A stretch of DNA of 64,000 nucleotides from Bacteroidota bacterium (GTDB lineage: Bacteria; Bacteroidota; Bacteroidia; Flavobacteriales; Flavobacteriaceae), in assembly GCA_003650305.1 (NCBI GenBank), contig QMOV01000002.1:1-64000 (forward strand), given 5' to 3'. The stretch's first letter is position 1. Every line of letters starts with the position of its first letter. Below the pieces are notes generated by a model. The model had not been told where the DNA came from. It made no database searches and saw only the letters and a program-made list of their open reading frames with translations. Position numbers and translations under genes: made by a program. This document shows, piece by piece, positions 1-7,910 of the stretch.

Positions 1-476
1 GTTTTGTCTTAGCTTTTGTATGTGGGTTTATAATGATTTGGGTTTATGTCGAATTCGTGTTTTTAAATGTAGATATGTTTGGAATTGACCTACGAGAAAT
101 ATTTCAAATGCATCCAATTAATTTGAGTGTTGCCGTTTGGGTAGGTTTTATTGCACTATTTGGTATTGCTACAGACGATGGTGTCGTTATGGCAACCTAT
201 TTAACTCAAACATTCGATAAAAATTTGCCACAGACAAAACAAGCAATTAGACTATCTGTTGTAGAAGCAGGCAAAAAAAGAATTCGTCCTTGTTTAATGA
301 CTACAGCAACTACAATTTTAGCATTGTTACCAATACTAACTTCTACTGGAAGAGGAAGCGATATCATGATTCCAATGGCTATTCCAAGTTTTGGAGGTAT
401 GGTTATAGCTTTAATTACGCTATTTGTAGTTCCAGTACTATTTAGCTGGAAAAAAGAAAGGGAAATTAAAAGTTAA
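1..476 (+). CDS. cusA: Heavy-metal RND efflux pump, C-terminal part (CusA/CzcA-like)
   Basis: Last ~157 residues of an inner-membrane heavy-metal RND pump, cut by the left window edge. The frame is open from base 3 to a TAA at 474-476. Visible are the last membrane helices, the DDGVVMATYL stretch in a membrane helix, the RIRPCLMTTATT loop typical of CusA/CzcA, and a lysine-rich cytoplasmic tail. Pumps of this family drive metal ions out through an adaptor and a TolC-like duct, using the proton gradient. The copper ATPase and CusB-like adaptor downstream favour Cu(I)/Ag(I) over Zn/Co/Cd; that assignment is inference. The stop codon lies inside a 7-base repeat array that leads into the next gene. 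Confidence 0.9.
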   Translation, partial: FVLAFVCGFIMIWVYVEFVFLNVDMFGIDLREIFQMHPINLSVAVWVGFIALFGIATDDGVVMATYLTQTFDKNLPQTKQAIRLSVVEAGKKRIRPCLMTTATTILALLPILTSTGRGSDIMIPMAIPSFGGMVIALITLFVVPVLFSWKKEREIKS

Positions 477-485
477 AAGATAAAA
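465..485 (+). repeat. Heptad array, left flank of four-helix-bundle gene 1
   Basis: Three consecutive 7-base units, ATTAAAA, GTTAAAA and GATAAAA, span the stop codon of the RND pump and end three bases before the start codon of the next gene. A reverse-complement array of related units lies at 931-958. Confidence 0.6.
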
Positions 486-488
486 ATT

Positions 489-839
489 ATGAGCAAAAAT
501 ATTTTAAAAACGAAGAGTTATTTGTTTGCTATAGAAATTGTCAAATTATCACAACGATTACAGAAAGATAATAAAGAATTCATTTTAAGTAGGCAAATTA
601 TGAGAAGTGGTACAGCAATTGGAGCACTTATTCGTGAAGCAGAATTCGCTGAAAGTAAAGCAGATTTTAAACATAAAATGTATATATCTTTAAAGGAAGC
701 AAATGAAACGAAATATTGGTTAAGCCTACTGAAAGATACAGGTTTTATTGATGAGAAGGGGTATTCAAATTTGTTTAATATTTCTAAAGAATTAGTCGCA
801 ATGTTAGTTAGCACAATCAAAACATTAAAAAAATCATAG
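489..839 (+). CDS. Four-helix-bundle protein, 23S rRNA intervening-sequence (IVP) type
   Basis: A 116-residue protein of the four-helix-bundle / 23S rRNA IVP family. Typical signatures are the SYLFAIEIVKLSQRL start, the SRQIMRSGTAIGALIREAE core and the KMYISLKEANETKYWLSLL helix. In some bacteria relatives are encoded inside intervening sequences of 23S rRNA genes, and the diversity-generating-retroelement protein Avd has the same fold. Its own function is unknown. Here it sits between the RND pump and the outer-membrane duct of a copper operon, where such a protein has no obvious role, so it looks like an insertion. The ATG at 489 follows a heptad array, and the stop lies 2 bases before the next ATG. 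A paralogue lies at 11632-11985. Confidence 0.85.
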   Translation: MSKNILKTKSYLFAIEIVKLSQRLQKDNKEFILSRQIMRSGTAIGALIREAEFAESKADFKHKMYISLKEANETKYWLSLLKDTGFIDEKGYSNLFNISKELVAMLVSTIKTLKKS

Positions 840-841
840 TA

Positions 842-2131
842 ATGGATTTAATAAATAAAATTAACAGTCAAAGATTTACGAAGGTTTTTAATTTTTCACG
901 TTTCGCTTCAAACTTTAAGAGTGTGCTAATTTTTAGTTTTTCACTTTTCACTTTTATCTTTGGAAATGCGCAACAATTAGAAACACTTATTGAAGAAGCA
1001 TTAGCTAACAATCCGGAAATTCAAAAGTTTGAATTGCAATATCAAATCACTTCAGAAAAAGTAAATGAAGTAAACACCATTCCAAATACCGAATTTGGTG
1101 TGGGTTATTTTGTAAGAGAACCCGAAACAAGAACAGGAGCACAAAGAGCTAAAGTATCTGTAAAACAAATGCTGCCTTGGTTTGGATCTATAACAGCGAG
1201 AGAAAGTTATGTGAATTCGTTAGCTGATGCTAAATACGAAGATATAGTAATTGCTAAAAGAAAACTGTTGGTTTCTGTATCTCAATCCTATTACAATTTA
1301 TATACAATTAAAGCAAAACAAGACGTATTAGTTGAAAATATTGAATTGCTCAAAACCTATGAAACATTAGCATTAACTTCTGTTGAAGTAGGTAAAGCAT
1401 CAGTAGTAGATGTATTACGATTACAAATGAGACAGAATGAATTGGAGCAATTAAATAAAGTGTTAGAACAAGAATATTTGGCTGAACAAACTTTGTTTAA
1501 TAAGCTATTGAACAGAGATAAATCCATTTCAATTGAAGTCATAAAAGATTTGACCATTCCTTCGGAAAGCGATTTGATTACTTCTGAAAACTTACAATTA
1601 CATCCAGAGTTAACTAAATATGATAAGCTCTACCAATCTGTTGAAAAATCAGAATTGCTCAATCAAAAAGAAAGTAGTCCAATGATTGGATTTGGATTGG
1701 ATTACATCGCAGTTTCCGAACGACCAAATATGAGTTTTAGCGATAATGGAAAAGATATTGTAATGCCTATGGTGTCTTTATCTATTCCTATTTTCAATAA
1801 AAAGTATACTTCAAAAAGTAAACAGAATGAATTAAAACAGCAAGAGATAATCGCGCAGAAACAAGAACGATTAAACACATTAGAAACTGCGCTTGACAAA
1901 GCTATTAATAATAGAATTTCTGCAAGAATAAGCTATGATACACAAACCAAAAATTTAAAACAAGCTAAAAATGCAGAGGAAATTTTAATAAAAAACTACG
2001 AAACCGGAACAATTGATTTTATTGATGTTTTAGATATTCAAGAATTGCAATTAAAGTTTCAAATCAATCAAATAGAATCAGTGAAAAAGTATTATATACA
2101 AACAACAATCATCAATTATTTAAGCAATTAA
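842..2131 (+). CDS. TolC/CusC-family outer membrane efflux protein
   Basis: A 429-residue outer-membrane factor of the TolC family. It should form the trimeric exit duct for the RND pump upstream and the CusB-type adaptor at 5241. After a signal region ending near GNAQQ, the protein shows two related alpha-hairpin halves (LETLIEEALANNPEIQ near the N-terminus, NYETGTIDFIDVLDIQELQL near the C-terminus). The first ~45 residues are odd: instead of a compact MKK-type signal peptide they are long, Phe/Ser-rich, and encoded by 7-base repeats (see 931-958). A shorter start may be used, but no better ATG is visible. The gene begins 2 bases after the four-helix-bundle gene and ends 3 bases before copA. 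Confidence 0.88.
   Translation: MDLINKINSQRFTKVFNFSRFASNFKSVLIFSFSLFTFIFGNAQQLETLIEEALANNPEIQKFELQYQITSEKVNEVNTIPNTEFGVGYFVREPETRTGAQRAKVSVKQMLPWFGSITARESYVNSLADAKYEDIVIAKRKLLVSVSQSYYNLYTIKAKQDVLVENIELLKTYETLALTSVEVGKASVVDVLRLQMRQNELEQLNKVLEQEYLAEQTLFNKLLNRDKSISIEVIKDLTIPSESDLITSENLQLHPELTKYDKLYQSVEKSELLNQKESSPMIGFGLDYIAVSERPNMSFSDNGKDIVMPMVSLSIPIFNKKYTSKSKQNELKQQEIIAQKQERLNTLETALDKAINNRISARISYDTQTKNLKQAKNAEEILIKNYETGTIDFIDVLDIQELQLKFQINQIESVKKYYIQTTIINYLSN
931..958 (+). repeat. Heptad array inside the TolC signal-peptide region
   Basis: Four in-phase 7-base units, TTTTAGT, TTTTCAC, TTTTCAC and TTTTATC, encode part of the hydrophobic core of the predicted signal peptide. Read on the other strand (GATAAAA, GTGAAAA and so on) they match the array at 465-485, so the four-helix-bundle gene lies between inverted arrays. 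Weaker 7-base phasing extends upstream to about 884. Confidence 0.6.
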
Positions 2132-2134
2132 ATA

Positions 2135-4615
2135 ATGAAACACACATATAACATACAAGGAATGACTTGCAATGGTTGTAAAACCAATGTAGAAAGTGCT
2201 TTAACTAATTTAGAATCAATAACCAAAGTAACTGCAAATCTCAAAGAAGAAACTGTAGATTTAGAAATGACTTCGCATATTTCTTTAGAAAAACTACAAG
2301 AAGCCTTAATCAAAGCAGGATTGCATTATACCATAGAAATGCTAGGACACGAAAAACAAGTAGCAGCAAAAGTACCAGAAGTAGGAAATGGAATTTTTTA
2401 CTGCCCAATGCACTGCGAAGGTGAAAAAACTTATACATCGCCAGTAGGTTGTCCTGTCTGCGGAATGGATTTGGTAGAACAACCAAAATTAGAAGTTATA
2501 ACGCAATACACTTGCCCAATGCATCCAGAAGTTATCAAAAACGAGCCTGGAAGTTGTCCTATCTGCGGAATGGATTTAGTACCAATGGAACTTTCAGAAA
2601 GCGAAGAAGATAAAACCTATAAAAAACTTCTAAACAAAATGAAAATAGCAATACTTTTCACAGTGCCTATTTTCATTATTGCAATGTCAGATTTAATTCA
2701 TGGTAATCCACTAGCAAAAATATTTTCACATCATATTTGGAACTGGATTCAATTAATTTTGTCGCTTCCAGTAGTGTTTTATACTTGTTGGATGTTTTTT
2801 GAAAGAGCTTGGAAGTCTATAATAACCTGGAACCTAAATATGTTTACATTAATAGGTATTGGTACAGGAGTTGCTTGGTTATTTAGTTTAGTTGCTATGT
2901 TCTTTCCAGATATTTTTCCAAATCAATTTAAAACCGAAGCAGGAACTGTTTTTGTCTATTTTGAAGCAACAACCGTAATTTTAACCTTGGTTTTGCTCGG
3001 ACAATTATTAGAAGCCAGAGCACATAGTCAAACCAGTGGAGCTATAAAGGAACTATTAAAATTGGCACCAACTGAAGCCACTTTGGTAACACCAGAAGGA
3101 GATAAAATAATTTCTATCCATAACATTAAAAAAGGAGATTTACTTAGGGTAAAACCTGGAGATAAAATTCCTGTTGATGGAACAATAACCGAAGGTCATA
3201 GCAATGTTGATGAAAGTATGATAACTGGCGAACCTATTCCTGTAGACAAAATGGTAAACGATGCAGTAAGTTCTGGTACAATAAATGGCACAAAATCGTT
3301 TGTAATGCTTGCCAAAAAAATAGGTTCGGATACTTTGCTTTCGCAGATAATTCAGATGGTTAATAACGCCAGTCGCTCAAGAGCACCAATTCAAAAGTTA
3401 GCTGATAAAATCTCTAAATATTTTGTGCCAATTGTAATTCTTATTGCAACAATAACATTTTTTGGTTGGCGTTACTTTGGCCCAGAACCAGCTATGGTTT
3501 TTGGTTTTGTTAATGCAATTGCTGTGTTGATTATTGCTTGTCCTTGTGCATTGGGATTGGCAACACCAATGTCTGTAATGGTAGGAGTTGGAAAAGGAGC
3601 ACAAAATGGCGTACTCATTAAAAATGCTGAAGCTTTAGAAAACTTAAATAAAGTTGACATTTTAATTACTGATAAAACGGGAACGATAACCGAAGGAAAA
3701 CCATCTGTCGAAAAAGTAGTGAATGCATCTAATGAATTTGATGCTTCACTGTTACAATATATTGCTTCCCTTAATCAGTATAGTGAACATCCATTAGCAG
3801 AAGCCGTTGTTAAATTCAGCAAAGAAAAAAACATTGTTTTGAAAGATTCCAAAGATTTTGAAACCATTATGGGTAAAGGAGTAATTGGAACTGTTAATGG
3901 TAATAAAATTGCTTTGGGTAATAAAAATTTAATAGAACAAATAAATTCAAAAGTATCAACCGAAATAGATAAAAACATTATAGCAGAACAAAAATTAGGA
4001 AAAACTGTTTCGTACATTTCTGTTGATGAAAAAGTAGTAGGATATGTAACTATTACTGATGCTATCAAAAAAACAAGCAAACAAGCAATAACAAAACTTC
4101 AACAAGAAGGAATAGAAGTAATTATGCTCACAGGCGATAATAATGATACTGCAAAATCGGTAGCTAATCAACTAAACCTTTCTAATTATAAGGCAGAGTA
4201 TTTACCAGAAGACAAATTAAATTTTATAAAGAAGCTCCAAGAAGCTGGTAAGGTTGTTGTTATGGCAGGCGATGGCATTAACGATGCGCCAGCATTGGCT
4301 CAAGCAGATATTGGAATTGCAATGGGAACTGGGACAGATGTGGCTATTGAAAGTGCTGAAGTGACTTTAGTTAAAGGTGATTTATTAGGTATAGTTAAAT
4401 CCATAAATTTGGGTAAATCAGTAATGAAAAATATTAAACAAAATTTGTTTTTCGCCTTTATTTATAACGTATTGGGAGTACCTATAGCAGCAGGATTACT
4501 ATATCCAGTTTTCGGATTGTTATTGTCACCGATGATTGCTGCTGCTGCTATGAGTTTTAGTTCGGTTTCAGTAATTGCAAACGCTTTGAGATTAAGAAAT
4601 GTAAAATTAGAATAA
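2135..4615 (+). CDS. copA: Copper-exporting P1B-type ATPase
   Basis: An 826-residue heavy-metal P-type ATPase that exports Cu(I) (or Ag(I)) across the inner membrane. From the N-terminus it shows an HMA domain with GMTCNGC (Cys12, Cys15), then two successive metal-ribbon domains with CPMH...CPVCGMDL and CPMHPE...CPICGMDL motifs (about residues 88-152), then the membrane ATPase. The intramembrane CPC lies at 469-471, the phosphorylated Asp in DKTGT at about 513, and GDGIND at about 712. Length and motif order are intact. Two metal-ribbon domains plus an HMA is a rich metal-sensing front end. The gene is tightly packed in the operon (3 bases after tolC, 18 before the DUF2911 gene). Copper specificity rests on the CPC motif and context. 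Confidence 0.95.
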   Translation: MKHTYNIQGMTCNGCKTNVESALTNLESITKVTANLKEETVDLEMTSHISLEKLQEALIKAGLHYTIEMLGHEKQVAAKVPEVGNGIFYCPMHCEGEKTYTSPVGCPVCGMDLVEQPKLEVITQYTCPMHPEVIKNEPGSCPICGMDLVPMELSESEEDKTYKKLLNKMKIAILFTVPIFIIAMSDLIHGNPLAKIFSHHIWNWIQLILSLPVVFYTCWMFFERAWKSIITWNLNMFTLIGIGTGVAWLFSLVAMFFPDIFPNQFKTEAGTVFVYFEATTVILTLVLLGQLLEARAHSQTSGAIKELLKLAPTEATLVTPEGDKIISIHNIKKGDLLRVKPGDKIPVDGTITEGHSNVDESMITGEPIPVDKMVNDAVSSGTINGTKSFVMLAKKIGSDTLLSQIIQMVNNASRSRAPIQKLADKISKYFVPIVILIATITFFGWRYFGPEPAMVFGFVNAIAVLIIACPCALGLATPMSVMVGVGKGAQNGVLIKNAEALENLNKVDILITDKTGTITEGKPSVEKVVNASNEFDASLLQYIASLNQYSEHPLAEAVVKFSKEKNIVLKDSKDFETIMGKGVIGTVNGNKIALGNKNLIEQINSKVSTEIDKNIIAEQKLGKTVSYISVDEKVVGYVTITDAIKKTSKQAITKLQQEGIEVIMLTGDNNDTAKSVANQLNLSNYKAEYLPEDKLNFIKKLQEAGKVVVMAGDGINDAPALAQADIGIAMGTGTDVAIESAEVTLVKGDLLGIVKSINLGKSVMKNIKQNLFFAFIYNVLGVPIAAGLLYPVFGLLLSPMIAAAAMSFSSVSVIANALRLRNVKLE

Positions 4616-4633
4616 CAGTAATAATTAAATAAA

Positions 4634-5227
4634 ATGAAAAAATTAAAAATAGTAAGTCTCGTAATAATCCTTTTAGCTTTTGGATGTAAATCTGAAACCA
4701 AGGAGAAAGTGGATTCAGAAATGAACCATAAAGAACATCAAGTTGAGAAAACTGAAGAGGCTACAAAGAAAAAGCCTTTAAGTCCAAATACATCTGCAAT
4801 GTCTATAGTTGGCGATGCTCATATACATATTGATTACTCTTCGCCAGGTGTTAGAGATAGAATCATCTTTGGTGGTTTAGTAGGCTATGATACTATATGG
4901 CAAGCTGGTGCACATATGGCAACATGGATAGAAACCAATAAAGATTTAACCATAGATGGTAAAACACTTCCAGCAGGTAAATACGGCTTTTTTACAATAC
5001 CATCAAAAGGAGATTGGACTATAATGTTTAATAAAAATTGGGAGCAACATGGAAAAGACGAATACAACCAAAACGATGATGTTTTAAGGTTTACTGTAAG
5101 TCCAGAACTGTCCGAAAACATACAGGAACATTTAGAATATAAAGTAACTAAAACTAATGAAACTGAAGGAGCAATTTCTCTATCGTGGGAAAAGGTTACA
5201 ATAAGTTTCCCTTTTAAGTCTAATTAA
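4634..5227 (+). CDS. DUF2911 lipoprotein in the copper operon
   Basis: A 197-residue predicted lipoprotein: MKKLKIVSLVIILLAFGC ends in a lipobox cysteine at 18, followed by a charged, His-containing linker (MNHKEHQVEK). The rest is a DUF2911 domain with the family's RIIFGGLVGYDTIWQAGAH signature and a WTIMFNKNWEQHG segment. The biochemical role of DUF2911 is not known to me. Position between copA and the adaptor gene, with gaps of 18 and 13 bases, implies co-transcription and a periplasmic role linked to copper handling, but this is inference. A longer paralogue with an added TPR-like tail is at 29178-30017. Confidence 0.85.
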   Translation: MKKLKIVSLVIILLAFGCKSETKEKVDSEMNHKEHQVEKTEEATKKKPLSPNTSAMSIVGDAHIHIDYSSPGVRDRIIFGGLVGYDTIWQAGAHMATWIETNKDLTIDGKTLPAGKYGFFTIPSKGDWTIMFNKNWEQHGKDEYNQNDDVLRFTVSPELSENIQEHLEYKVTKTNETEGAISLSWEKVTISFPFKSN

Positions 5228-5240
5228 AACCAAAAGAATT

Positions 5241-6812
5241 ATGAAAAAGTATATTATTTATATCGGAATATTAGTCATTGGGCTAATTTTAGGATGGCTG
5301 TTTTTTGGTGGCTCATCAACAAATGAAGAAACTCATAATCATTCAGAAGAAATAGTAATCAATGAAATGTGGATCTGCTCGATGCATCCGCAGATTATGT
5401 TACCAGAGTCTGGCGATTGTCCTATTTGCGGCATGGATTTAATTCCTGCTGAAACTGGATCAGAAAGTCTTGATTCAGATCAATTTAAAATGACAGAAAA
5501 TGCAATGGCATTAGCAAATATAGAAACCTCTATTGTTGGTTCGAGTAATGTTAAAGGTAATGCTATAAAACTTACAGGGAAAATAATGGAAAATGAAGAA
5601 GCTAACGCTGTACAAGTCAGTTATTTTTCAGGAAGAATAGAACGACTTAATGTGAACTTTACAGGAGAAAAAGTGAGTAAAGGACAATTATTAGCAACCA
5701 TTTATTCACCAGAATTATTTGCTGCACAGCAAGAGTTATTAACTGCTGCTGCTTTAAAAGAATCGCAACCAGCATTATATAAAGCAGTAAGAAACAAACT
5801 AAAACTATGGAAGTTATCAGAAAGTCAAATTAACGACATAGAAACTTCAGGTAAAGTTCAAGAAAACTTTCCTGTTTATGCAACCGTTTCAGGAACGGTT
5901 TCAGGAAAACTGGTTGAACAAGGCGATTACATTAAACAAGGGCAACCGTTATTAAGAATAGCCAACTTAAATACTGTTTGGGCGAATTTTGATGTTTATG
6001 AAAATCAAATAAACTTATTTAAAATTGGCCAAGAGGTGTTAATTACTACAAATGCCAATCCTAATATGGAGTTTAAAGCTAAAGTGTCTTTTATTGATCC
6101 TGTTCTTAATTCTAACACAAGAACGGTAATATTAAGAGCTGTTTTAGATAATAAAACTCATGTTTTTAAACCAGGAATGTTTGTTGTAGGTAAGATTAAA
6201 GGAATTAAATCGGGCAAAGAAGAAGCATTAATTATTCCTTCAACAGCTGTATTATGGACAGGAAAACGCTCGGTAGTTTATGTTAAAACAAATCCTAACG
6301 AACCTGTTTTTGAAATGAGAGAAGTAACATTAGGAAACAAACTTGGTGAAAATTATGAAGTTATTAGTGGATTAAGTAGTGGAGATGAAATTGTAACTAA
6401 CGGAACTTTCACTGTAGATGCTGCTGCACAATTACAAGGTAAAAAGTCGATGATGAATAAAGAAGGAGGTAAAACAACAACTGGTCACGAAGGACATACT
6501 GGAATGAAATCAATGAATACTACAAATATTAGTTTTGGTATAAGAGGCAATTGTAGTATGTGTAAAACTACTATTGAAAAAGCAGTTAATAGCATTAATG
6601 GTGTTGCAAGTGCAAATTGGGATGTAGATAAAAAGAAGATTGATATTTCTTTTGATGAAACAAAAACTAATGAAATAGCTATACACGAAGCTATTGCTGC
6701 TTCTGGTTACGATACCGAAAAAATAAATGGAGATTTATCTGCCTACAAAAAATTACCAGAATGCTGTAAATATGACCATTCAATGGAAATGAGCCAGTTG
6801 GTTAAAGAATAA
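5241..6812 (+). CDS. cusB: CusB-type periplasmic adaptor with metal ribbon and C-terminal HMA domain
   Basis: A 523-residue membrane fusion protein of an RND metal pump, anchored by an N-terminal helix (residues 1-25). A metal-ribbon domain follows (WICSMHPQ...CPICGMDL, about 44-67), then the adaptor core with barrel-sandwich and beta-barrel regions (FPVYATVSGTVSGKLVEQGD, LNTVWANFDVYENQINLF). After a His/Met linker (GHEGHTGMKSMN) there is an extra HMA-like domain with the metal site GNCSMC (Cys438, Cys441) and a Cys/His/Met tail (ECCKYDHSMEM). No separate CusF gene is seen, so the fused domain may deliver metal to the pump; that is inference. It is the last gene of the operon and converges on uspA. 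Confidence 0.9.
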   Translation: MKKYIIYIGILVIGLILGWLFFGGSSTNEETHNHSEEIVINEMWICSMHPQIMLPESGDCPICGMDLIPAETGSESLDSDQFKMTENAMALANIETSIVGSSNVKGNAIKLTGKIMENEEANAVQVSYFSGRIERLNVNFTGEKVSKGQLLATIYSPELFAAQQELLTAAALKESQPALYKAVRNKLKLWKLSESQINDIETSGKVQENFPVYATVSGTVSGKLVEQGDYIKQGQPLLRIANLNTVWANFDVYENQINLFKIGQEVLITTNANPNMEFKAKVSFIDPVLNSNTRTVILRAVLDNKTHVFKPGMFVVGKIKGIKSGKEEALIIPSTAVLWTGKRSVVYVKTNPNEPVFEMREVTLGNKLGENYEVISGLSSGDEIVTNGTFTVDAAAQLQGKKSMMNKEGGKTTTGHEGHTGMKSMNTTNISFGIRGNCSMCKTTIEKAVNSINGVASANWDVDKKKIDISFDETKTNEIAIHEAIAASGYDTEKINGDLSAYKKLPECCKYDHSMEMSQLVKE

Positions 6813-6872
6813 TCGACATAAGTATTAATAAAGTATTTGATAAAATGTTATTATGTAATAGCATTAAACTGT

Positions 6873-7727
6873 TTAACAGTAGTTTTTAGCAGTATTTTCT
6901 ATTACTAAAAATGGAATATCTATTTTAAATGCAAAAGTTTCTACAAGTTGTCTAGCGAAAAAGCGCTCTAAAAAGGAATGCTTTTTATTCATCATACATA
7001 ACATTTTAATATCATTATTAACAATATAGTCCTGAACCCTTTTAAAAATTTTTTCATTTTTTAAATCAATAAACTCATGTGCGACCTTACTTAAACAAGA
7101 ATCCAAAAAAGCCTTGTTCATTTCTTGGTTTTGAGAAAGACCATCTTTATCTAAAAGATGCAAAATATCTATTTTAGAACCATGTCGTTTGGCAATATCG
7201 ATTAATGGTTGTAATTCATTATTATTATAGAGAGTAGAAAAATTAGATATAAAAACTATTTTATCTAAACTTGTAAAACTACAGCCATTTGGTATTGCTA
7301 AAACTGGTGTTTTACATCGTTGCATTATACGAGCCGTATTGCTTCCAAAAACTACTTTTTGTGCTCCTGTGGCTCCTTTAGTTCCCATTATTATTAAATC
7401 AATGTCTTTACTTTCGCTTAACTGATTTATTCCATCAATAAAATTGTCGTAATCAACAATAGAATAAAAAGTATGCTTTTCATTTTTAAATTTAGCTTCA
7501 ACTGCTTTTATTAAATTCTTTATAGATTTTTTTGCTGTTTCTATTAATGTTTGATAAATAGTTGCAGAAGATGACATCGTCATTAAATCGTCAGAAATAA
7601 AAGATGAAGCCGTTTGAACATTAAGTATGTAAAATTGGCAATGTTCATTTTCTAACAAATTCATTGCATAATAAATAGCATTTATAGAGTTTTTAGAAAA
7701 ATCGGTTGGAAGCAATATCGACTTCAT
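6873..7727 (-). CDS. Universal stress protein, two-domain
   Basis: A 284-residue protein with two tandem UspA domains. The first is clear: MKSILLPTDFSKNSINAIYYA at the start and IIMGTKGATGAQKVVFGSNT, which matches the G-2x-G-9x-G(S/T) nucleotide-binding loop. The second half (from about 155, LDKIVFISNFS) is divergent and lacks a clear loop. Cytoplasmic; probably binds ATP and helps survival under stress or low oxygen, by family knowledge. It is monocistronic, divergent from the M28 gene and convergent with cusB. Upstream are a -7-like TACATTTA (plus coordinates 7752-7759) and a TGAC-N4-GTCA inverted repeat at 7783-7794. Confidence 0.88.
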   Translation of the reverse strand: MKSILLPTDFSKNSINAIYYAMNLLENEHCQFYILNVQTASSFISDDLMTMSSSATIYQTLIETAKKSIKNLIKAVEAKFKNEKHTFYSIVDYDNFIDGINQLSESKDIDLIIMGTKGATGAQKVVFGSNTARIMQRCKTPVLAIPNGCSFTSLDKIVFISNFSTLYNNNELQPLIDIAKRHGSKIDILHLLDKDGLSQNQEMNKAFLDSCLSKVAHEFIDLKNEKIFKRVQDYIVNNDIKMLCMMNKKHSFLERFFARQLVETFAFKIDIPFLVIENTAKNYC

Positions 7728-7782
7728 TCATTTATAAAATAAAATTATTTATAAATGTAAAGTGCCTTTCAAAAAAAAACTA

Positions 7783-7794
7783 TGACAAATGTCA
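7783..7794 (-). promoter_or_regulatory. Candidate CRP/FNR-type operator upstream of the stress-protein gene
   Basis: TGACAAATGTCA is an inverted repeat of TGAC with a 4-base spacer, the layout used by CRP/FNR-family regulators. If the -7-like element at 7752-7759 is used, the centre falls about 43 bases upstream of transcription start, the usual class II activator position. The regulator itself is not in the window, and a short inverted repeat can occur by chance. Confidence 0.3.
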
Positions 7795-7910
7795 GTTGTA
7801 AAACAAAGAGAATCAATCAGAAGAAGAATCGATTAATGAATTAGAGTCTTTTGAAATTGAAGATTAACATTTTTTTTACTTTATTTGCCTGATATTTAAT
7901 TGCATATTTA

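Noticed and set aside
33..476. Complete short gene starting at ATG 33
   Set aside because: The same frame is open to the window edge and codes for a continuous RND pump C-terminus, so position 33 is an internal Met.
3398..3604. Cys/His-rich reverse-strand frame inside copA
   Set aside because: It arises from the opposite strand of the membrane region of copA; no start context or homology pattern supports it.
6868..6880. Inverted repeat ACTGTT-T-AACAGT between cusB and the stress-protein gene as a terminator
   Set aside because: The stem is only 6 bp and overlaps the 3' end of the stress-protein coding sequence; it is too weak to call.
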